Below the pieces are notes generated by a model. It worked only from the letters and a program-made list of their open reading frames with translations, was not told where the DNA came from and did not search any database. This document shows positions 1 to 8,950 of a stretch of 44,985 bases of DNA, piece after piece. Made by a program: the position numbers and the translations under genes. Origin of the DNA: Pseudomonadota bacterium (GTDB lineage: Bacteria; Myxococcota_A; UBA9042; GCA-2863065); assembly GCA_005776585.1 (NCBI GenBank), contig SXOX01000270.1, positions 1 through 44,985 on the forward strand. Reading direction: 5' to 3'. Every line of letters begins with the position of its first letter. The first letter of the stretch is position 1.

Positions 1-59
1 GGTCATGTATGTAGGTTTTTGGCGCATGTCGCGGGTAGCCAGGGGCGTAACTCCGCGAA

Positions 60-620
60 ATGACTCAATCACAAATTTCGCTGTATTGTGGCCATGTTCA
101 ATGTGCTGTCGAAGTCGGGTGTGACCACGAGGCGGTGGACCTCACCCGAGACGCGCGCCTCTCGCACGCGATCCCGCCGGCGACTCGGCGACGCGTGCTC
201 CACCGCGACCGCTACCGCTGCGCAGTGCTAGGCTGCGCGAGTCACGTCTGGTGCGACGTGCATCACTTGGTCCCGCGCGCCGCCGGTGGCCGGCACACGC
301 CGGAGAACCTCATCACGGTTTGCACCGTCCATCATCGCATGGTCCACGACGGAACGATGGCGCTCGAGCGCGGCGGCGATGGCCGCGTCGTAATCGTTCG
401 CCAGACCGACCGGACCGCGCCGCATCCAGCGCTCGCTTGGCTTGCCGATGGGCCACAGGAGACCACCGTGCTCGCCCGTGCCGCTTGGCTGCGCGATGGG
501 TCGTCGTCTCTTGGTGCGCTGCGCGCCGCCGAGCGCCGCGGCCAGGTCGTGCGCACTCCGCGCGGCGAGTGGGTCCTGACCGCGCAGCTCGACGACGGCG
601 GCTGGGCGTTGTCACCGTAA
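60..620 (+). CDS. HNH endonuclease-family protein, probably N-terminally truncated
   Basis: The 186-residue product carries an HNH nuclease core at about residues 40-105: a Cys pair (CAVLGC), then DVHHLVPRAAGG, an Asn-Leu pair (ENL) and C-x2-HH-x3-H. These are the metal- and DNA-contacting positions of the family. Related proteins in high-GC bacteria usually have a few hundred residues in front of this core, often a DUF222-like region. Here an in-frame TAA at 48-50 precedes the ATG at 60, and only about 40 residues lie before the core, of low-complexity, unfamiliar sequence. It may be the 3' remnant of a longer gene, but just 59 bases of upstream sequence are visible. The C-terminal 80 residues are unassigned. 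It converges with the lipoprotein gene that ends at 626. Nuclease assignment is firm; whether it is functional is uncertain. Confidence 0.75.
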   Translation: MTQSQISLYCGHVQCAVEVGCDHEAVDLTRDARLSHAIPPATRRRVLHRDRYRCAVLGCASHVWCDVHHLVPRAAGGRHTPENLITVCTVHHRMVHDGTMALERGGDGRVVIVRQTDRTAPHPALAWLADGPQETTVLARAAWLRDGSSSLGALRAAERRGQVVRTPRGEWVLTAQLDDGGWALSP

Positions 621-625
621 AGAGC

Positions 626-1054
626 TCAGCGCCGGGGAGCAGGTGCCTGGCCGACCTCGCAGCGGCCGTCGGTTGTGACGTGCGCGGTGGGGCCGTACGT
701 GGCGGTGTTGCCCACGGCGTCCTGCGCCTCGACTCGCAGCTGGAACCGTTGGCCGGGTGCCAGCCCCGCGAGGACCGTCGACGGTCCGTGCGCCTCGGCA
801 TGAAAGCGCTCGTCGACGAACAGGTGGTAGCGCGCCACGCCGACGTTGTCGCTTGCCGGCGTCCACTTCAGCGCGACGTGCGTGGCGCCGATGCGCGTGA
901 GCACGGCCGTTGCCCCCTCGGGCCAGGTTGGCGGGGTGGTGTCGGCCGACTTGGTGGTGGTGGCGGCGGGAGCGGGCGCGTCGTCGGGAGGGGCGCAGGC
1001 CAGGAGGGTCGCGAGGAGGACGGCGACGAGGAGGCGCGCGGGCGTGGGGAGCAT
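626..1054 (-). CDS. Lipoprotein with a single fibronectin type III domain
   Basis: This 142-residue protein begins MLPTPARLLVAVLL and has a lipobox ending LLAC at Cys18, so it should be lipid-anchored to the cell envelope. A short Ala/Pro/Thr linker follows, then one Fn3-like domain with the typical DTTPP entry, A-x-LKWTPASDNVG core, YHLFVD strand, L-x-PG turn and V-x-AQDAVGN end. The frame is open further upstream, to about 1186, but I chose the ATG at 1054 because the signal peptide begins there and a promoter-like pair of boxes ends 6 bases before it (a leaderless start). Fn3 domains of this type usually mediate binding; no catalytic motif is visible. It lies downstream of the toxin operon, separated by about 185 bases, and probably is a separate transcription unit. 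Confidence 0.75.
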   Translation of the reverse strand: MLPTPARLLVAVLLATLLACAPPDDAPAPAATTTKSADTTPPTWPEGATAVLTRIGATHVALKWTPASDNVGVARYHLFVDERFHAEAHGPSTVLAGLAPGQRFQLRVEAQDAVGNTATYGPTAHVTTDGRCEVGQAPAPRR

Positions 1055-1060
1055 GGGCGT

Positions 1061-1089
1061 ACGGTACAGCGGGTGGGACGGCGGGACAA
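1061..1089 (-). promoter_or_regulatory. Candidate leaderless promoter of the Fn3 lipoprotein gene
   Basis: On the minus strand TTGTCC (1084-1089), a 17-base spacer and TACCGT (1061-1066) are followed after only 6 bases by the ATG at 1054. No Shine-Dalgarno sequence is present in that gap. The layout repeats at several other genes in the window. Confidence 0.45.
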
Positions 1090-1199
1090 GGCCGGAGTGA
1101 CGTGGTAACGCCCGCCGGTGGGGTAGTGCGTGAGTGCGTTCTGGATGGGGAGACGGCGTCATTTGGGGGCATTGAAATGTCAACATGTCAGGACCGTCC

Positions 1200-1229
1200 C
1201 TGTTTTTCCCCTGTTTTTCCTGTTTTTCC
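1200..1229. repeat. Three tandem CTGTTTTTCC repeats in the gap after the immunity gene
   Basis: The 185-base gap between 1055 and 1239 holds three near-perfect copies of CTGTTTTTCC, beginning at 1200, 1211 and 1220. Immediately to the left is an imperfect palindrome, CAGGACCGTCCCTG (1189-1202), and TGTCAACATGTCA (1178-1190). Together this resembles an extragenic repeat element (REP or a small mobile remnant) more than a promoter. Read on the minus strand, it lies just downstream of the immunity gene, so it may also act in ending or stabilising that transcript. Confidence 0.5.
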
Positions 1230-1239
1230 GCAGGGTTGA

Positions 1240-1692
1240 TCAGAGCCCGAGCTTCCTCCGGGCCTCGTCACCGCTGAGAGGCTGGCCGAATTTCCCAACC
1301 CGAAGGAGCACGTACACTGTTTTTGCCTCGCCGTCTGATGCATGCGCTTCCAGATCAAGGTGATCGACTTCCGCCACGCCATCTCGGTAGTACCGGAGGA
1401 AGAAAGACATCCACGACTCCAGCTCTGTCCGAGACACACCGACGTGAAGGCCATCGTCAGAGACTGTTGCCGAAGCCCTCGCTGAAGTTTCGCCAACGGA
1501 GATGCGTACCCTCGGGTGCTGCTGCGGGTGCCGGAGGCTCAGTTCCATCACCAGCCCTTCGAGCAAGAGGAGAATCTCAGCAACAACGATCTCGGGTCGC
1601 ATGGTGCCGAAGGAGACTTCGAACATCGTGTGCTCGGTTCGGACGATCCCGCCATCGTCGGGAAGTCGCACGTCACGACGGTTCATTCCCAT
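1240..1692 (-). CDS. Small protein directly after the RHS toxin gene; candidate immunity protein
   Basis: The 150-residue product has no signal peptide, no membrane segment and no family that I recognise. It contains an amphipathic helix near residues 32-55 (VVAEILLLLEGLVMELSL) and alternating beta-strand-like segments after it, including a WMSFFLRYYRDG stretch. The gene starts 5 bases after the stop of the RHS-toxin gene. The ATG at 1692 is preceded by GGGAG with 8 bases spacing that overlaps the toxin gene stop, so the two should be translated together; a second ATG at 1686 is possible. Position, size, cytoplasmic location and lack of similarity to housekeeping families are what is expected of the immunity protein that neutralises a polymorphic toxin tip. 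This function is inferred from context only. Confidence 0.6.
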   Translation of the reverse strand: MGMNRRDVRLPDDGGIVRTEHTMFEVSFGTMRPEIVVAEILLLLEGLVMELSLRHPQQHPRVRISVGETSARASATVSDDGLHVGVSRTELESWMSFFLRYYRDGVAEVDHLDLEAHASDGEAKTVYVLLRVGKFGQPLSGDEARRKLGL

Positions 1693-1697
1693 AGGCC

Positions 1698-4600
1698 CTA
1701 CTCCCACCGAAGATGGACGTTCTGCAGAACCTCTCCGGTCTTCGGGTTCAGCTCTTCGAGGTGGATGTGGTTGTCCTTCACGTCCCCGGGCTTGGCTCGG
1801 TATTGCCACTTGCCGTCGGTGCTGCGCCACTTGTTTGGCTCGACTTCAATTGGACTCTGGCCCAGCCTCTCACGAGCGAGCGCTCGAGCTTGCCCCTCGG
1901 ACTTGAAGGACGCACTCCAGTTCCTTGTGTTCTTGGTGGAGAAGTCGCGGGGAAAGCCCGCCTTTGGGGCCGTCGTCCCACCCAGCCGGGGTCCGTCGCG
2001 GCCGATGAGGACGACTCCGCCAACGGCACCGGTGGCGTCCTTGCCGTGTGCCGCGAGCCGAGTGCGAAACTCGTCAAACCAGCCGGTCATCGCCTTGTCG
2101 AACGTGCGCTTCTCGGCGATAGCCCTGAGCCCATCCTCCTCGCCGGTCATCAGCCCGTTGCGATCTGGCAGGTCAGGCGCGGCCTTTGGACCTTCCTGTT
2201 TTTCATGAATGACGCCATGCCCATTGTCATCCGACTTGGCGAACGGCCAGTACCAGCGGTTGGCGGGTCGAGTCCAATCCTGCCCATCCGGATCCCAAAA
2301 CGTCACCGGATTTCCGCCGATTCCGACGTACGGGTTCAGCAAGTCCGGCCGCTCTACCGGCGTCAGCGTCTTCGGATCCGGGCTCAGCCACCGCCCCGTC
2401 TGCGGCGACAGCCACCGGGCACCGTGGTCGGCCCAGAGGCTATCCTCGTCGACCGGCTTGTTGCCAAACCCCCAAGGCTCCGTGTGCCAGTCGGCATTTG
2501 CAGTCGCGCTCAGCAGCAACCCGAACGGCTCGAAGTGCCGCTCGGTGACCGTCGCGCCGCCGGCGTCCGTCAGCAGCGACGGTCCGGGGCCAAAGGTCGT
2601 GTGGAAGTACCGCACGTCCGGCGGCCCAGCCGGCGGATTGCCGTCGTAGGGCCAGATGAGCTTCGCGAGCACGCGGTCGCCGGCGCGCACGTGGAGTTCC
2701 AGCTGCGCGTCGCGCACGACGAGGAACTCGCTGAGCCGCAGCTCCCGAACGACGCCATCCTTCGACGACGCGATGCGCTGCCCGGCCTCGTCGTACGCGT
2801 ACGTCAGGGCGCTCTGGTCCTCGAGCGTGACCTGCTTCAAGCGATCCGACGGCGACCACCCTAGCGCCCGACCGGCGTGCTGGGTCTGTCGCCCGGCGAG
2901 GTCGTAGGCCATCGTGGCGACGGGCACGCCACCGCCGTCAATCACGGACGTGAGCTGCCGCGGGCCGGGGCCCGTGTACAAATAGCTCCCGAGCAGCAGC
3001 CCCTGCGCTTGCGTGTCGGGGAGGTTCGGGCCTGTGCGGCTCACCAGCCGCTGGAGGCCGTCGTAGCGATAGTCCCAGGTGCGTGCGCCGGGGTCGCCCA
3101 GCCGCCCGAGGACGGTCGCCTGCAGGAGCCGCGCGGCACCGTCGTAGACGAAGTCCGCGTGGCGTGCCGACGGGGCCTCCCCGGCATCGCGCACGGCCGT
3201 CACCGCCCCGAAGCCATTGCGCGTGAGCGTCAGGCCGATCTGCGCGTCCAGCCCATACGCCAGCCCCACGCCCGTGGTGCGACCCGCGGCGTCGCACGCG
3301 AAGCTCCCGACGACGCCATTGCCAAAGGCTTCCTCATGCACGCGACCCGCCGCGTCCATTGTGGTCGCCGTCCACCACCCGGGCACCGACACGAGCCGCC
3401 CTGCGCCATCGTAGCCGTAGGTCACGGTACCAAGGCCAGCCAGCGCGTGCGACAGCAACAGCCCCGAGCCCGAGAATGCGCTCGTGGTCTCGACCGTCGT
3501 CCCGAGCACCGTCCGCCGCCAGCGATCGACGCGACCGGCGGCGTCGTAGCCCAGACACGTCGCGACGGTCGTCCCCAGCACGTCCCGCACGCCGGTGAGC
3601 CGCCCCGCCCCGCGCAGCGGCGCGACACCGAGTGCCGCACAGGTGCCAGGCAGAGTGTCGTAGTCGTGCTGAAACCGCTCGACGGGCGTGCCGACCACGT
3701 CGCGGCCCTCCCATTGGGTGACCCGGCCGACGGCGTCGTAGGTGTGCGCCACCGTCTCGCCGAGCGCATTGGTCGCAGTGAGCCGCCGCCCACCGTCGTC
3801 ATAGGTCATGGTGCGTGGACCGAGGTCCGGATCGCCGGCGTTCACGAGGCGACCCAGGGTGTCGTACGTAAACACGTGCGAGTGCGCGACCTGCACCGTT
3901 TGGCGGATGACCCGACCGGCCGGGTCGTACTGCACGTCGAAGACCTCGCCCTGCGGAGCCACGCCCGGTCCCGTCACGGTGCGCTCGGTGCGAATGACGC
4001 GCGCTTGGCCGTCGCGCGTGGTCGTCACCGGATCGAGGCCGCTGACCGCGGCCGTCTCCTGAAACGCGGCGTAGGCCACGGTCTTGACCGTCAGGTCCTG
4101 CGGCAGCCTCTCGACTACCACACGTCCCAGTGCGTCGTAGTCGACGCTCGTCCCCACGACGCCCTGCGGCGGTGTCGCACCGGGGAGCGCGCCGGTCGCC
4201 TCGTAGGCGTCGGCGAGAAACACGGTCCGGCCATGGCGATCGTGCACACGATGGCCTGTCACAATCCTGTGCTGCGCGTCGAGGTCGCGCGCCTCATGGA
4301 CCGGCTGGCCGGCGCCGTTGTGCACGAGCACCGTCGTGCGCTCCACGGGGTCGAGGCCCCAGTCGCTCGCGACGACGACCGTCCTCGGCAGCGGCGCATG
4401 GGTCTCCCACGGATACTCGAAGCGCCGCAGCTCCTCGACCGCGCCGTCGCCGTTCCAGTCGCCAAGAACGCGCGCGACCCGGCCCAGCGGGTCGTACTCG
4501 AAGGCCGCGAGGTCCCCGTTCGGCGCGTTCGGTCCCGCCACCGCGGTCACGAGGCCGAGCACCGGGTGGGACGTGAAGGTCCATGTGAACGCGGGCGTCC

Positions 4601-7583
4601 CGCCCGGGTTGAGCGTCTCCTGCGTTGGGACCTGGCGCAGGGCGTCGTAGTCGAGACGGCGCGTGATTCCAGCGTCTGTGGCGCACGTCACGTTGCCGAC
4701 CGAGTCGTAGCGCGTGCGCTTTTGCGGCACCCACCGGGATTCGGTCGCCAGCCAGGCCGTGACCTCGCTCGGCCGGCCCCAGGTGACCGCACACGCGTCC
4801 TCGGCGTGCGGCACGACCGGGGCCGGGCAGGCGCCTGCGTCTTCGAGTGCATCGAGGTCGTAGAACGTCCGCACGTGGCTCGCGACGACCCCGTCCGCGC
4901 TCTCCACACGTTCGGAGCAGACGACGCCGCGCACGTTGGTCTCGTCGTTCTTGGCGAACTCGCGCCGAATGACCGTCTCATCGCCCTCGAGGTCGCTCCG
5001 ACCGTCGCGTCGCTCCACCACGACATTGCCGTCGGCGTCATGCTCGTACCGCGTCTGGACATGTGTCGGGCTCGGACACGCGCACTCGCGCTCGTTGCGG
5101 AACGTGCGCGTCACGATCGGGATGCGCAGGAGCGCGTCGTCGGTCGGAAAGCCCGACGGCAGCAGCGTATCCAGCACGTGGATGGTCTCGTGGAACATGG
5201 GACCATCGCCGCGCGAGGCGACCTCGTGCCAGGCCTTGCCTCGGAGCGCGCGATTCAGACCGGTCCCTTCGTCGTAGAGGACCTCCAGCCGCAGCGTCTT
5301 GACCGGATCGGGGTCCGGATGAATCGTCGCCGTCGTCAGGAACCCTCCGAAGCGACGCTCGTCTGCGTCCCAGAAGCCGTCGAGCGTCTGATACTCGACG
5401 ACGCGCGGCGGGTCCGTAGGGACTCCGGTGCGGACGGTCACCTGATTGGGCACGGCCACGGCCACCGGCAGCTTGCGCAGCCATGTCTGCTGCTGCTCCT
5501 CGGCGCGCAGCTGCTCCAAGGACGAGGTGGTGTAGGCGATGTCGACGGTCTTGCCGAGACCGTTCGCGATGCGGGTGAGCATGCCTTGCGTGGCCGGTCC
5601 GGCGAGGTCGAGGTACCACATCCGCCCGGAGCGCGCGGACCAGACGAGGTCCTGCGAGCCGTTGCCATCGAGATCGGCGATGGTGACCTCATCGTCGTAG
5701 GCGGCCTCGTCCGGGCGCGCGAGGATGCGCGCAATCGGCGCGAAGCCACCGACGTGACCCGCCCAGAAGTGCACATTCCCGGCCTCGATGCGCATCAGGT
5801 CGAGGAGCCCGTCGCGATTGAGGTCACCAAGACGGACATTGGCCAGGTCGACCCACGGCGTCGACCACGGATACGCCCACGGGTCGCCCTCGGGGACAAA
5901 CCGGCCGTCGCCGAGGCCCAGATTGACCTGCAGGAACTCATCGGCGAGCCAGACGGCATCGGCGAGGCCATCGCCGTTCACGTCGTGGAGCTGGACGTCC
6001 TCGCGACCAAACTCGAGGGCGGGCTCGGCCGCACTGATGGGCCCGACGCGCACCGGCGCCAGGAGCTTCCCCTGGCCGCCGAACCGGATGCTCAGGCCGT
6101 CGTAGGTCTGACGAACGACGTCCATGCGTCCATCGCCGTTCAGGTCTCCATGCACCGTGGCGCTGTCGCGGAGCGAGACGTCCCAGTCGGTGCCTTCCCA
6201 GGTGCCGACGAGCTCGTAGTGAAGCTCCGTGTCACGATCCGACGGCAAGCCGCTCGGCGGGGTGGGCAGACTGCCGCCACCGACCATGACGATTCCTCCA
6301 CCCTGCGCAGCAACGCTTTCGCTGACCGCCGGGGGGAGCGCTCCGCCCACGAGCTGGTACACGCGCCACGTGTCGTCGCCGACATACACCATATCTGGCC
6401 GCGCATCGCCGGTCAGATCCAGGTGGCTCACCTGCGTCCAATCCAGCTTCATGCCTCCGTCGAGCGGCCGTGGCGCCTCGAAAGTGCCCCCGAGGTTGCG
6501 GCGGAACCAACGGGCTCCCAACTCGAAGCGCGCGAGATCCGACAGGCCGTCGCCGTCCACGTCCAGCAGACCGACGCCCCGCTCGCCGAGGACCCACCCG
6601 CCGGTCTCGGGAACTTCGTGCGCTCCCGGGCCCGACGCGCCAAGCGCCTCGTCTCCGTAGGTGAAGGTGACCGGAGGAAGGCGCGTGACGCCGTCGGTGC
6701 CCAACACGACGACCTGAGCCAGACGGCTGACGGGGAAGGCGTCGTCGTACGTCAGCTCATAGCGACGCACGAGCGCCCCTGACGTGCGCACATCGATGCG
6801 CGTAAGCCGTTTGGCCGTCACGACGCGGAAACCCTCACGGTAGGAGACGACCGCGTCTGGTCGCGACGCGGTGGTGTACTCGACGCGGTGCGCGGGCTCG
6901 CCGTTGACGTCCGGCCCCCACGTGACCTCTGACAAACAGAGCTGCGCCTGGTCGGCGGTGTAGGTGAACGTCACCTTGCGCCCAGTCGAGGGGTCGAGGA
7001 CCTCCTTCAGTGCCCAGGCGAAGATGCGGGCGTCGGAGTACACCGCGAGGAGCGGGCCGCCGCCAAACGTGTATTGCAGGCCTTGGGCCGTCGTCAGCCG
7101 AAAGGTCGACGGAGTCTTCTCGATGCGCAGCGCGTGGCCCTGGCCCTCCACGCGGTACTCGCCTGGGGCGAACGGGACGAGCCGCCCGCCGCCAAGACCG
7201 ACGAGTTCGAGCTCGTCTTCGATTGTGCGACCCCACGGCGGGAGGAAGGTGCCCGGACCGGGCGGCCGGGCGTCCTCGTAGCTCGGTACGCCGAGGCGCG
7301 TCGACCGCCGAATCTGCGGGACGAGCAGCGACCAGCCGATGCCCACGGGGCCATTGCCGAGCGCGCCATTGTAGCTGAGCGACAGGGCCGGACCGAAGCC
7401 ACCGGGACCCGTGGGGACGTCAATCGGGATGGAGTAGGCGATCTGTCCAGTGAAGACGGACATCTCTGGTGAGTCGGCGAGGCCACGCACAGAGGCCGGG
7501 CCGGTGGGGAGCGCTACCGAAGAGCCCAGCGGGGAGGGCGGCACGGCCGCGAGGAGTGCGAGCGCCGACGCGAGCCAGGTCAC
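1698..7583 (-). CDS. Secreted SpvB / FG-GAP / TcdB-middle / RHS toxin protein (TcB-TcC-like) with variable C-terminal toxin tip
   Basis: This 1961-residue protein starts with a short hydrophobic export signal (about residues 1-24) and an SpvB-type region (about 35-260, including YSIPIDVPTGPGG and LSLSYNG). At least six FG-GAP repeats of the DxDGDGxxD type follow (about 340-650), forming the expected beta-propeller. Next are a TcdB middle region (from about 665, ANGLGKTVDIAYTTSS), RHS/YD repeats (about 950-1700) and an RHS core ending NPVTFWDPDG at residue 1767. That end matches the self-cleavage site of TcC proteins, so residues 1768-1961 should be released inside the shell. This tip ends with RSTDGKWQYR, NHIHLEEL and TGEVLQNVHLRW, which by recall resembles the Ntox24 (polymorphic toxin type 24) group of proposed RNases. 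The start is GTG at 7583, the first possible one, 9 bases after the previous gene and without a clear ribosome site, so translation is probably coupled. Confidence 0.9.
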   Translation of the reverse strand: MTWLASALALLAAVPPSPLGSSVALPTGPASVRGLADSPEMSVFTGQIAYSIPIDVPTGPGGFGPALSLSYNGALGNGPVGIGWSLLVPQIRRSTRLGVPSYEDARPPGPGTFLPPWGRTIEDELELVGLGGGRLVPFAPGEYRVEGQGHALRIEKTPSTFRLTTAQGLQYTFGGGPLLAVYSDARIFAWALKEVLDPSTGRKVTFTYTADQAQLCLSEVTWGPDVNGEPAHRVEYTTASRPDAVVSYREGFRVVTAKRLTRIDVRTSGALVRRYELTYDDAFPVSRLAQVVVLGTDGVTRLPPVTFTYGDEALGASGPGAHEVPETGGWVLGERGVGLLDVDGDGLSDLARFELGARWFRRNLGGTFEAPRPLDGGMKLDWTQVSHLDLTGDARPDMVYVGDDTWRVYQLVGGALPPAVSESVAAQGGGIVMVGGGSLPTPPSGLPSDRDTELHYELVGTWEGTDWDVSLRDSATVHGDLNGDGRMDVVRQTYDGLSIRFGGQGKLLAPVRVGPISAAEPALEFGREDVQLHDVNGDGLADAVWLADEFLQVNLGLGDGRFVPEGDPWAYPWSTPWVDLANVRLGDLNRDGLLDLMRIEAGNVHFWAGHVGGFAPIARILARPDEAAYDDEVTIADLDGNGSQDLVWSARSGRMWYLDLAGPATQGMLTRIANGLGKTVDIAYTTSSLEQLRAEEQQQTWLRKLPVAVAVPNQVTVRTGVPTDPPRVVEYQTLDGFWDADERRFGGFLTTATIHPDPDPVKTLRLEVLYDEGTGLNRALRGKAWHEVASRGDGPMFHETIHVLDTLLPSGFPTDDALLRIPIVTRTFRNERECACPSPTHVQTRYEHDADGNVVVERRDGRSDLEGDETVIRREFAKNDETNVRGVVCSERVESADGVVASHVRTFYDLDALEDAGACPAPVVPHAEDACAVTWGRPSEVTAWLATESRWVPQKRTRYDSVGNVTCATDAGITRRLDYDALRQVPTQETLNPGGTPAFTWTFTSHPVLGLVTAVAGPNAPNGDLAAFEYDPLGRVARVLGDWNGDGAVEELRRFEYPWETHAPLPRTVVVASDWGLDPVERTTVLVHNGAGQPVHEARDLDAQHRIVTGHRVHDRHGRTVFLADAYEATGALPGATPPQGVVGTSVDYDALGRVVVERLPQDLTVKTVAYAAFQETAAVSGLDPVTTTRDGQARVIRTERTVTGPGVAPQGEVFDVQYDPAGRVIRQTVQVAHSHVFTYDTLGRLVNAGDPDLGPRTMTYDDGGRRLTATNALGETVAHTYDAVGRVTQWEGRDVVGTPVERFQHDYDTLPGTCAALGVAPLRGAGRLTGVRDVLGTTVATCLGYDAAGRVDRWRRTVLGTTVETTSAFSGSGLLLSHALAGLGTVTYGYDGAGRLVSVPGWWTATTMDAAGRVHEEAFGNGVVGSFACDAAGRTTGVGLAYGLDAQIGLTLTRNGFGAVTAVRDAGEAPSARHADFVYDGAARLLQATVLGRLGDPGARTWDYRYDGLQRLVSRTGPNLPDTQAQGLLLGSYLYTGPGPRQLTSVIDGGGVPVATMAYDLAGRQTQHAGRALGWSPSDRLKQVTLEDQSALTYAYDEAGQRIASSKDGVVRELRLSEFLVVRDAQLELHVRAGDRVLAKLIWPYDGNPPAGPPDVRYFHTTFGPGPSLLTDAGGATVTERHFEPFGLLLSATANADWHTEPWGFGNKPVDEDSLWADHGARWLSPQTGRWLSPDPKTLTPVERPDLLNPYVGIGGNPVTFWDPDGQDWTRPANRWYWPFAKSDDNGHGVIHEKQEGPKAAPDLPDRNGLMTGEEDGLRAIAEKRTFDKAMTGWFDEFRTRLAAHGKDATGAVGGVVLIGRDGPRLGGTTAPKAGFPRDFSTKNTRNWSASFKSEGQARALARERLGQSPIEVEPNKWRSTDGKWQYRAKPGDVKDNHIHLEELNPKTGEVLQNVHLRWE

Positions 7584-7592
7584 AGGGGGTGC

Positions 7593-8948
7593 CTACTTGC
7601 CGTCCGGCAGAAGGTGGAGCTGTGTCGGTTCGGCGACGAAGTCGAAAATCACTTGCGCCTGGGTCTGCCCCGAGAACTCCTTCTTGATGAAGATGAGGCG
7701 CTCTTCATCCGTGTCTACCCCGGCGTAGTACTTGTTCATGCACGTGCCCAGATAACCCAATTTTTGTGCAGCAGCGCACACATCAGTGGACACGGTGAAG
7801 AGCTGCACCAAATTCACCATACCGCAAAGCCGCCCGTTGATCCGCCCCCACGGCTTGCCCGTCTTCATCGCCGGGTCACGGAAGAGCATCTTTACCAAGG
7901 TCAACCGCACGGTGGACGCAGGAAGTATTTTTGTGATGACTGTCCAATCGGCACCGGGGGCAGGGGCGTAAGGCACGACCGGGATGTCGAGCTCCGCAAA
8001 CTCGGACTCGAAGACCCGCGGATACTCGGAGACATAGGGGGTCGTCCCCTCCGGGTACGCGGGGTATTTGGCATTGGGTCCGAACAGATTCATCAGTCCC
8101 GAGTACGAGGGACGCAGCTGGAGATCCCACCCCGACTTGTCAATGGCAACGCTGGTGCCAAGCAACCAGCTCGGGGTTGGAGCCGTCCCCACATCGCGCA
8201 CGTTGGAGAGCGTGCATTTCGCCCCGCCGGCCCACGCCGAAGCCCGATTGGGCTCATCGGCCCTCCACGGGAACACGGGGCCATTCTGCGCGAAGCATGC
8301 CAGTCCACTGGTCACGTCGCTCGGCTCTCCCCGGAGGAGAGCGAGACTGCCGGTGTCGGAGTCTGGCCGAACGTCGGGCAGCAGCAACAAGGCACCACTC
8401 GTGCGAAAACCCTCTCGTCCAGGATCGGGAATGTAGCTTTCGAATTCAATGAATGCCTTGCCGTCACCCCAGAGCAATCGCTTCTCGGGATCGATCGGAT
8501 TCCCCTTGTCGTCCGAGCCGATACCATACCCTTCGGGGAGACAGTCCGCCGGATTGATGGGTCCAGGTTTACCGCTGGGAAGCTTCAAGGGAGGAAGCGC
8601 GAGAAGCACCGGAGCAATGGCGACCACTTGATAGACCGTGCGGCCCTCCACGCTTGACCAGTCGCATGCGCCGCCTGGCCCACACACACTCGGTACTGGA
8701 CACGTGCCACAGCTTCCTCCACAGCCGTCCGGGCCACACTTGCGGCCCGCACACGCTGGCGCGCAGGTGACCTCCTGCGGCACAGCTGAGACCTCGGCTG
8801 CGCTCGACAGGTCAGCCAGACCGACGTCCGCCTCCACGAAGATGTCGTCAGGGCCCGCTGGCGCGCTGCCTCCAGTGCCAGGGCTCTCGCCGCAGCGGAG
8901 TGAGGTCATCGCGCTCAGGACAGTAACAGCAATCGCAACGTGTCGCAT
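7593..8948 (-). CDS. Cysteine-rich lipoprotein in the Tc-like operon, function unknown
   Basis: The product has 451 residues. It begins MRHVAIAVTVLSAM and reaches a Cys at about residue 19 in an LRC context, a plausible but imperfect lipobox. After an acidic, Ala/Ser-rich linker comes one cysteine repeat, CAPACAGRKCGPDGCGGSCG, of the kind common in surface lipoproteins of myxobacteria-like organisms; a related set occurs in the gene at 21489. The remaining 340 residues are not a family I know. A hydrophobic stretch (VVAIAPVLLALPPLKL) is seen near residue 105. The ATG at 8948 is 2 bases after the stop of the TcA-like gene and has GGGGGAG 5 bases before it; the next gene begins 9 bases after its stop. 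Being locked between the two toxin subunits suggests an assembly, anchoring or chaperone role, which is inference. Confidence 0.75.
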   Translation of the reverse strand: MRHVAIAVTVLSAMTSLRCGESPGTGGSAPAGPDDIFVEADVGLADLSSAAEVSAVPQEVTCAPACAGRKCGPDGCGGSCGTCPVPSVCGPGGACDWSSVEGRTVYQVVAIAPVLLALPPLKLPSGKPGPINPADCLPEGYGIGSDDKGNPIDPEKRLLWGDGKAFIEFESYIPDPGREGFRTSGALLLLPDVRPDSDTGSLALLRGEPSDVTSGLACFAQNGPVFPWRADEPNRASAWAGGAKCTLSNVRDVGTAPTPSWLLGTSVAIDKSGWDLQLRPSYSGLMNLFGPNAKYPAYPEGTTPYVSEYPRVFESEFAELDIPVVPYAPAPGADWTVITKILPASTVRLTLVKMLFRDPAMKTGKPWGRINGRLCGMVNLVQLFTVSTDVCAAAQKLGYLGTCMNKYYAGVDTDEERLIFIKKEFSGQTQAQVIFDFVAEPTQLHLLPDGK

Positions 8949-8950
8949 GC

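Noticed and set aside
2877..6782. A 1301-codon open frame on the plus strand, opposite the RHS gene
   Set aside because: Its product is Arg/His/Val-rich without domains, while the minus strand encodes clear SpvB, FG-GAP and RHS motifs. High GC keeps the antisense frame open.
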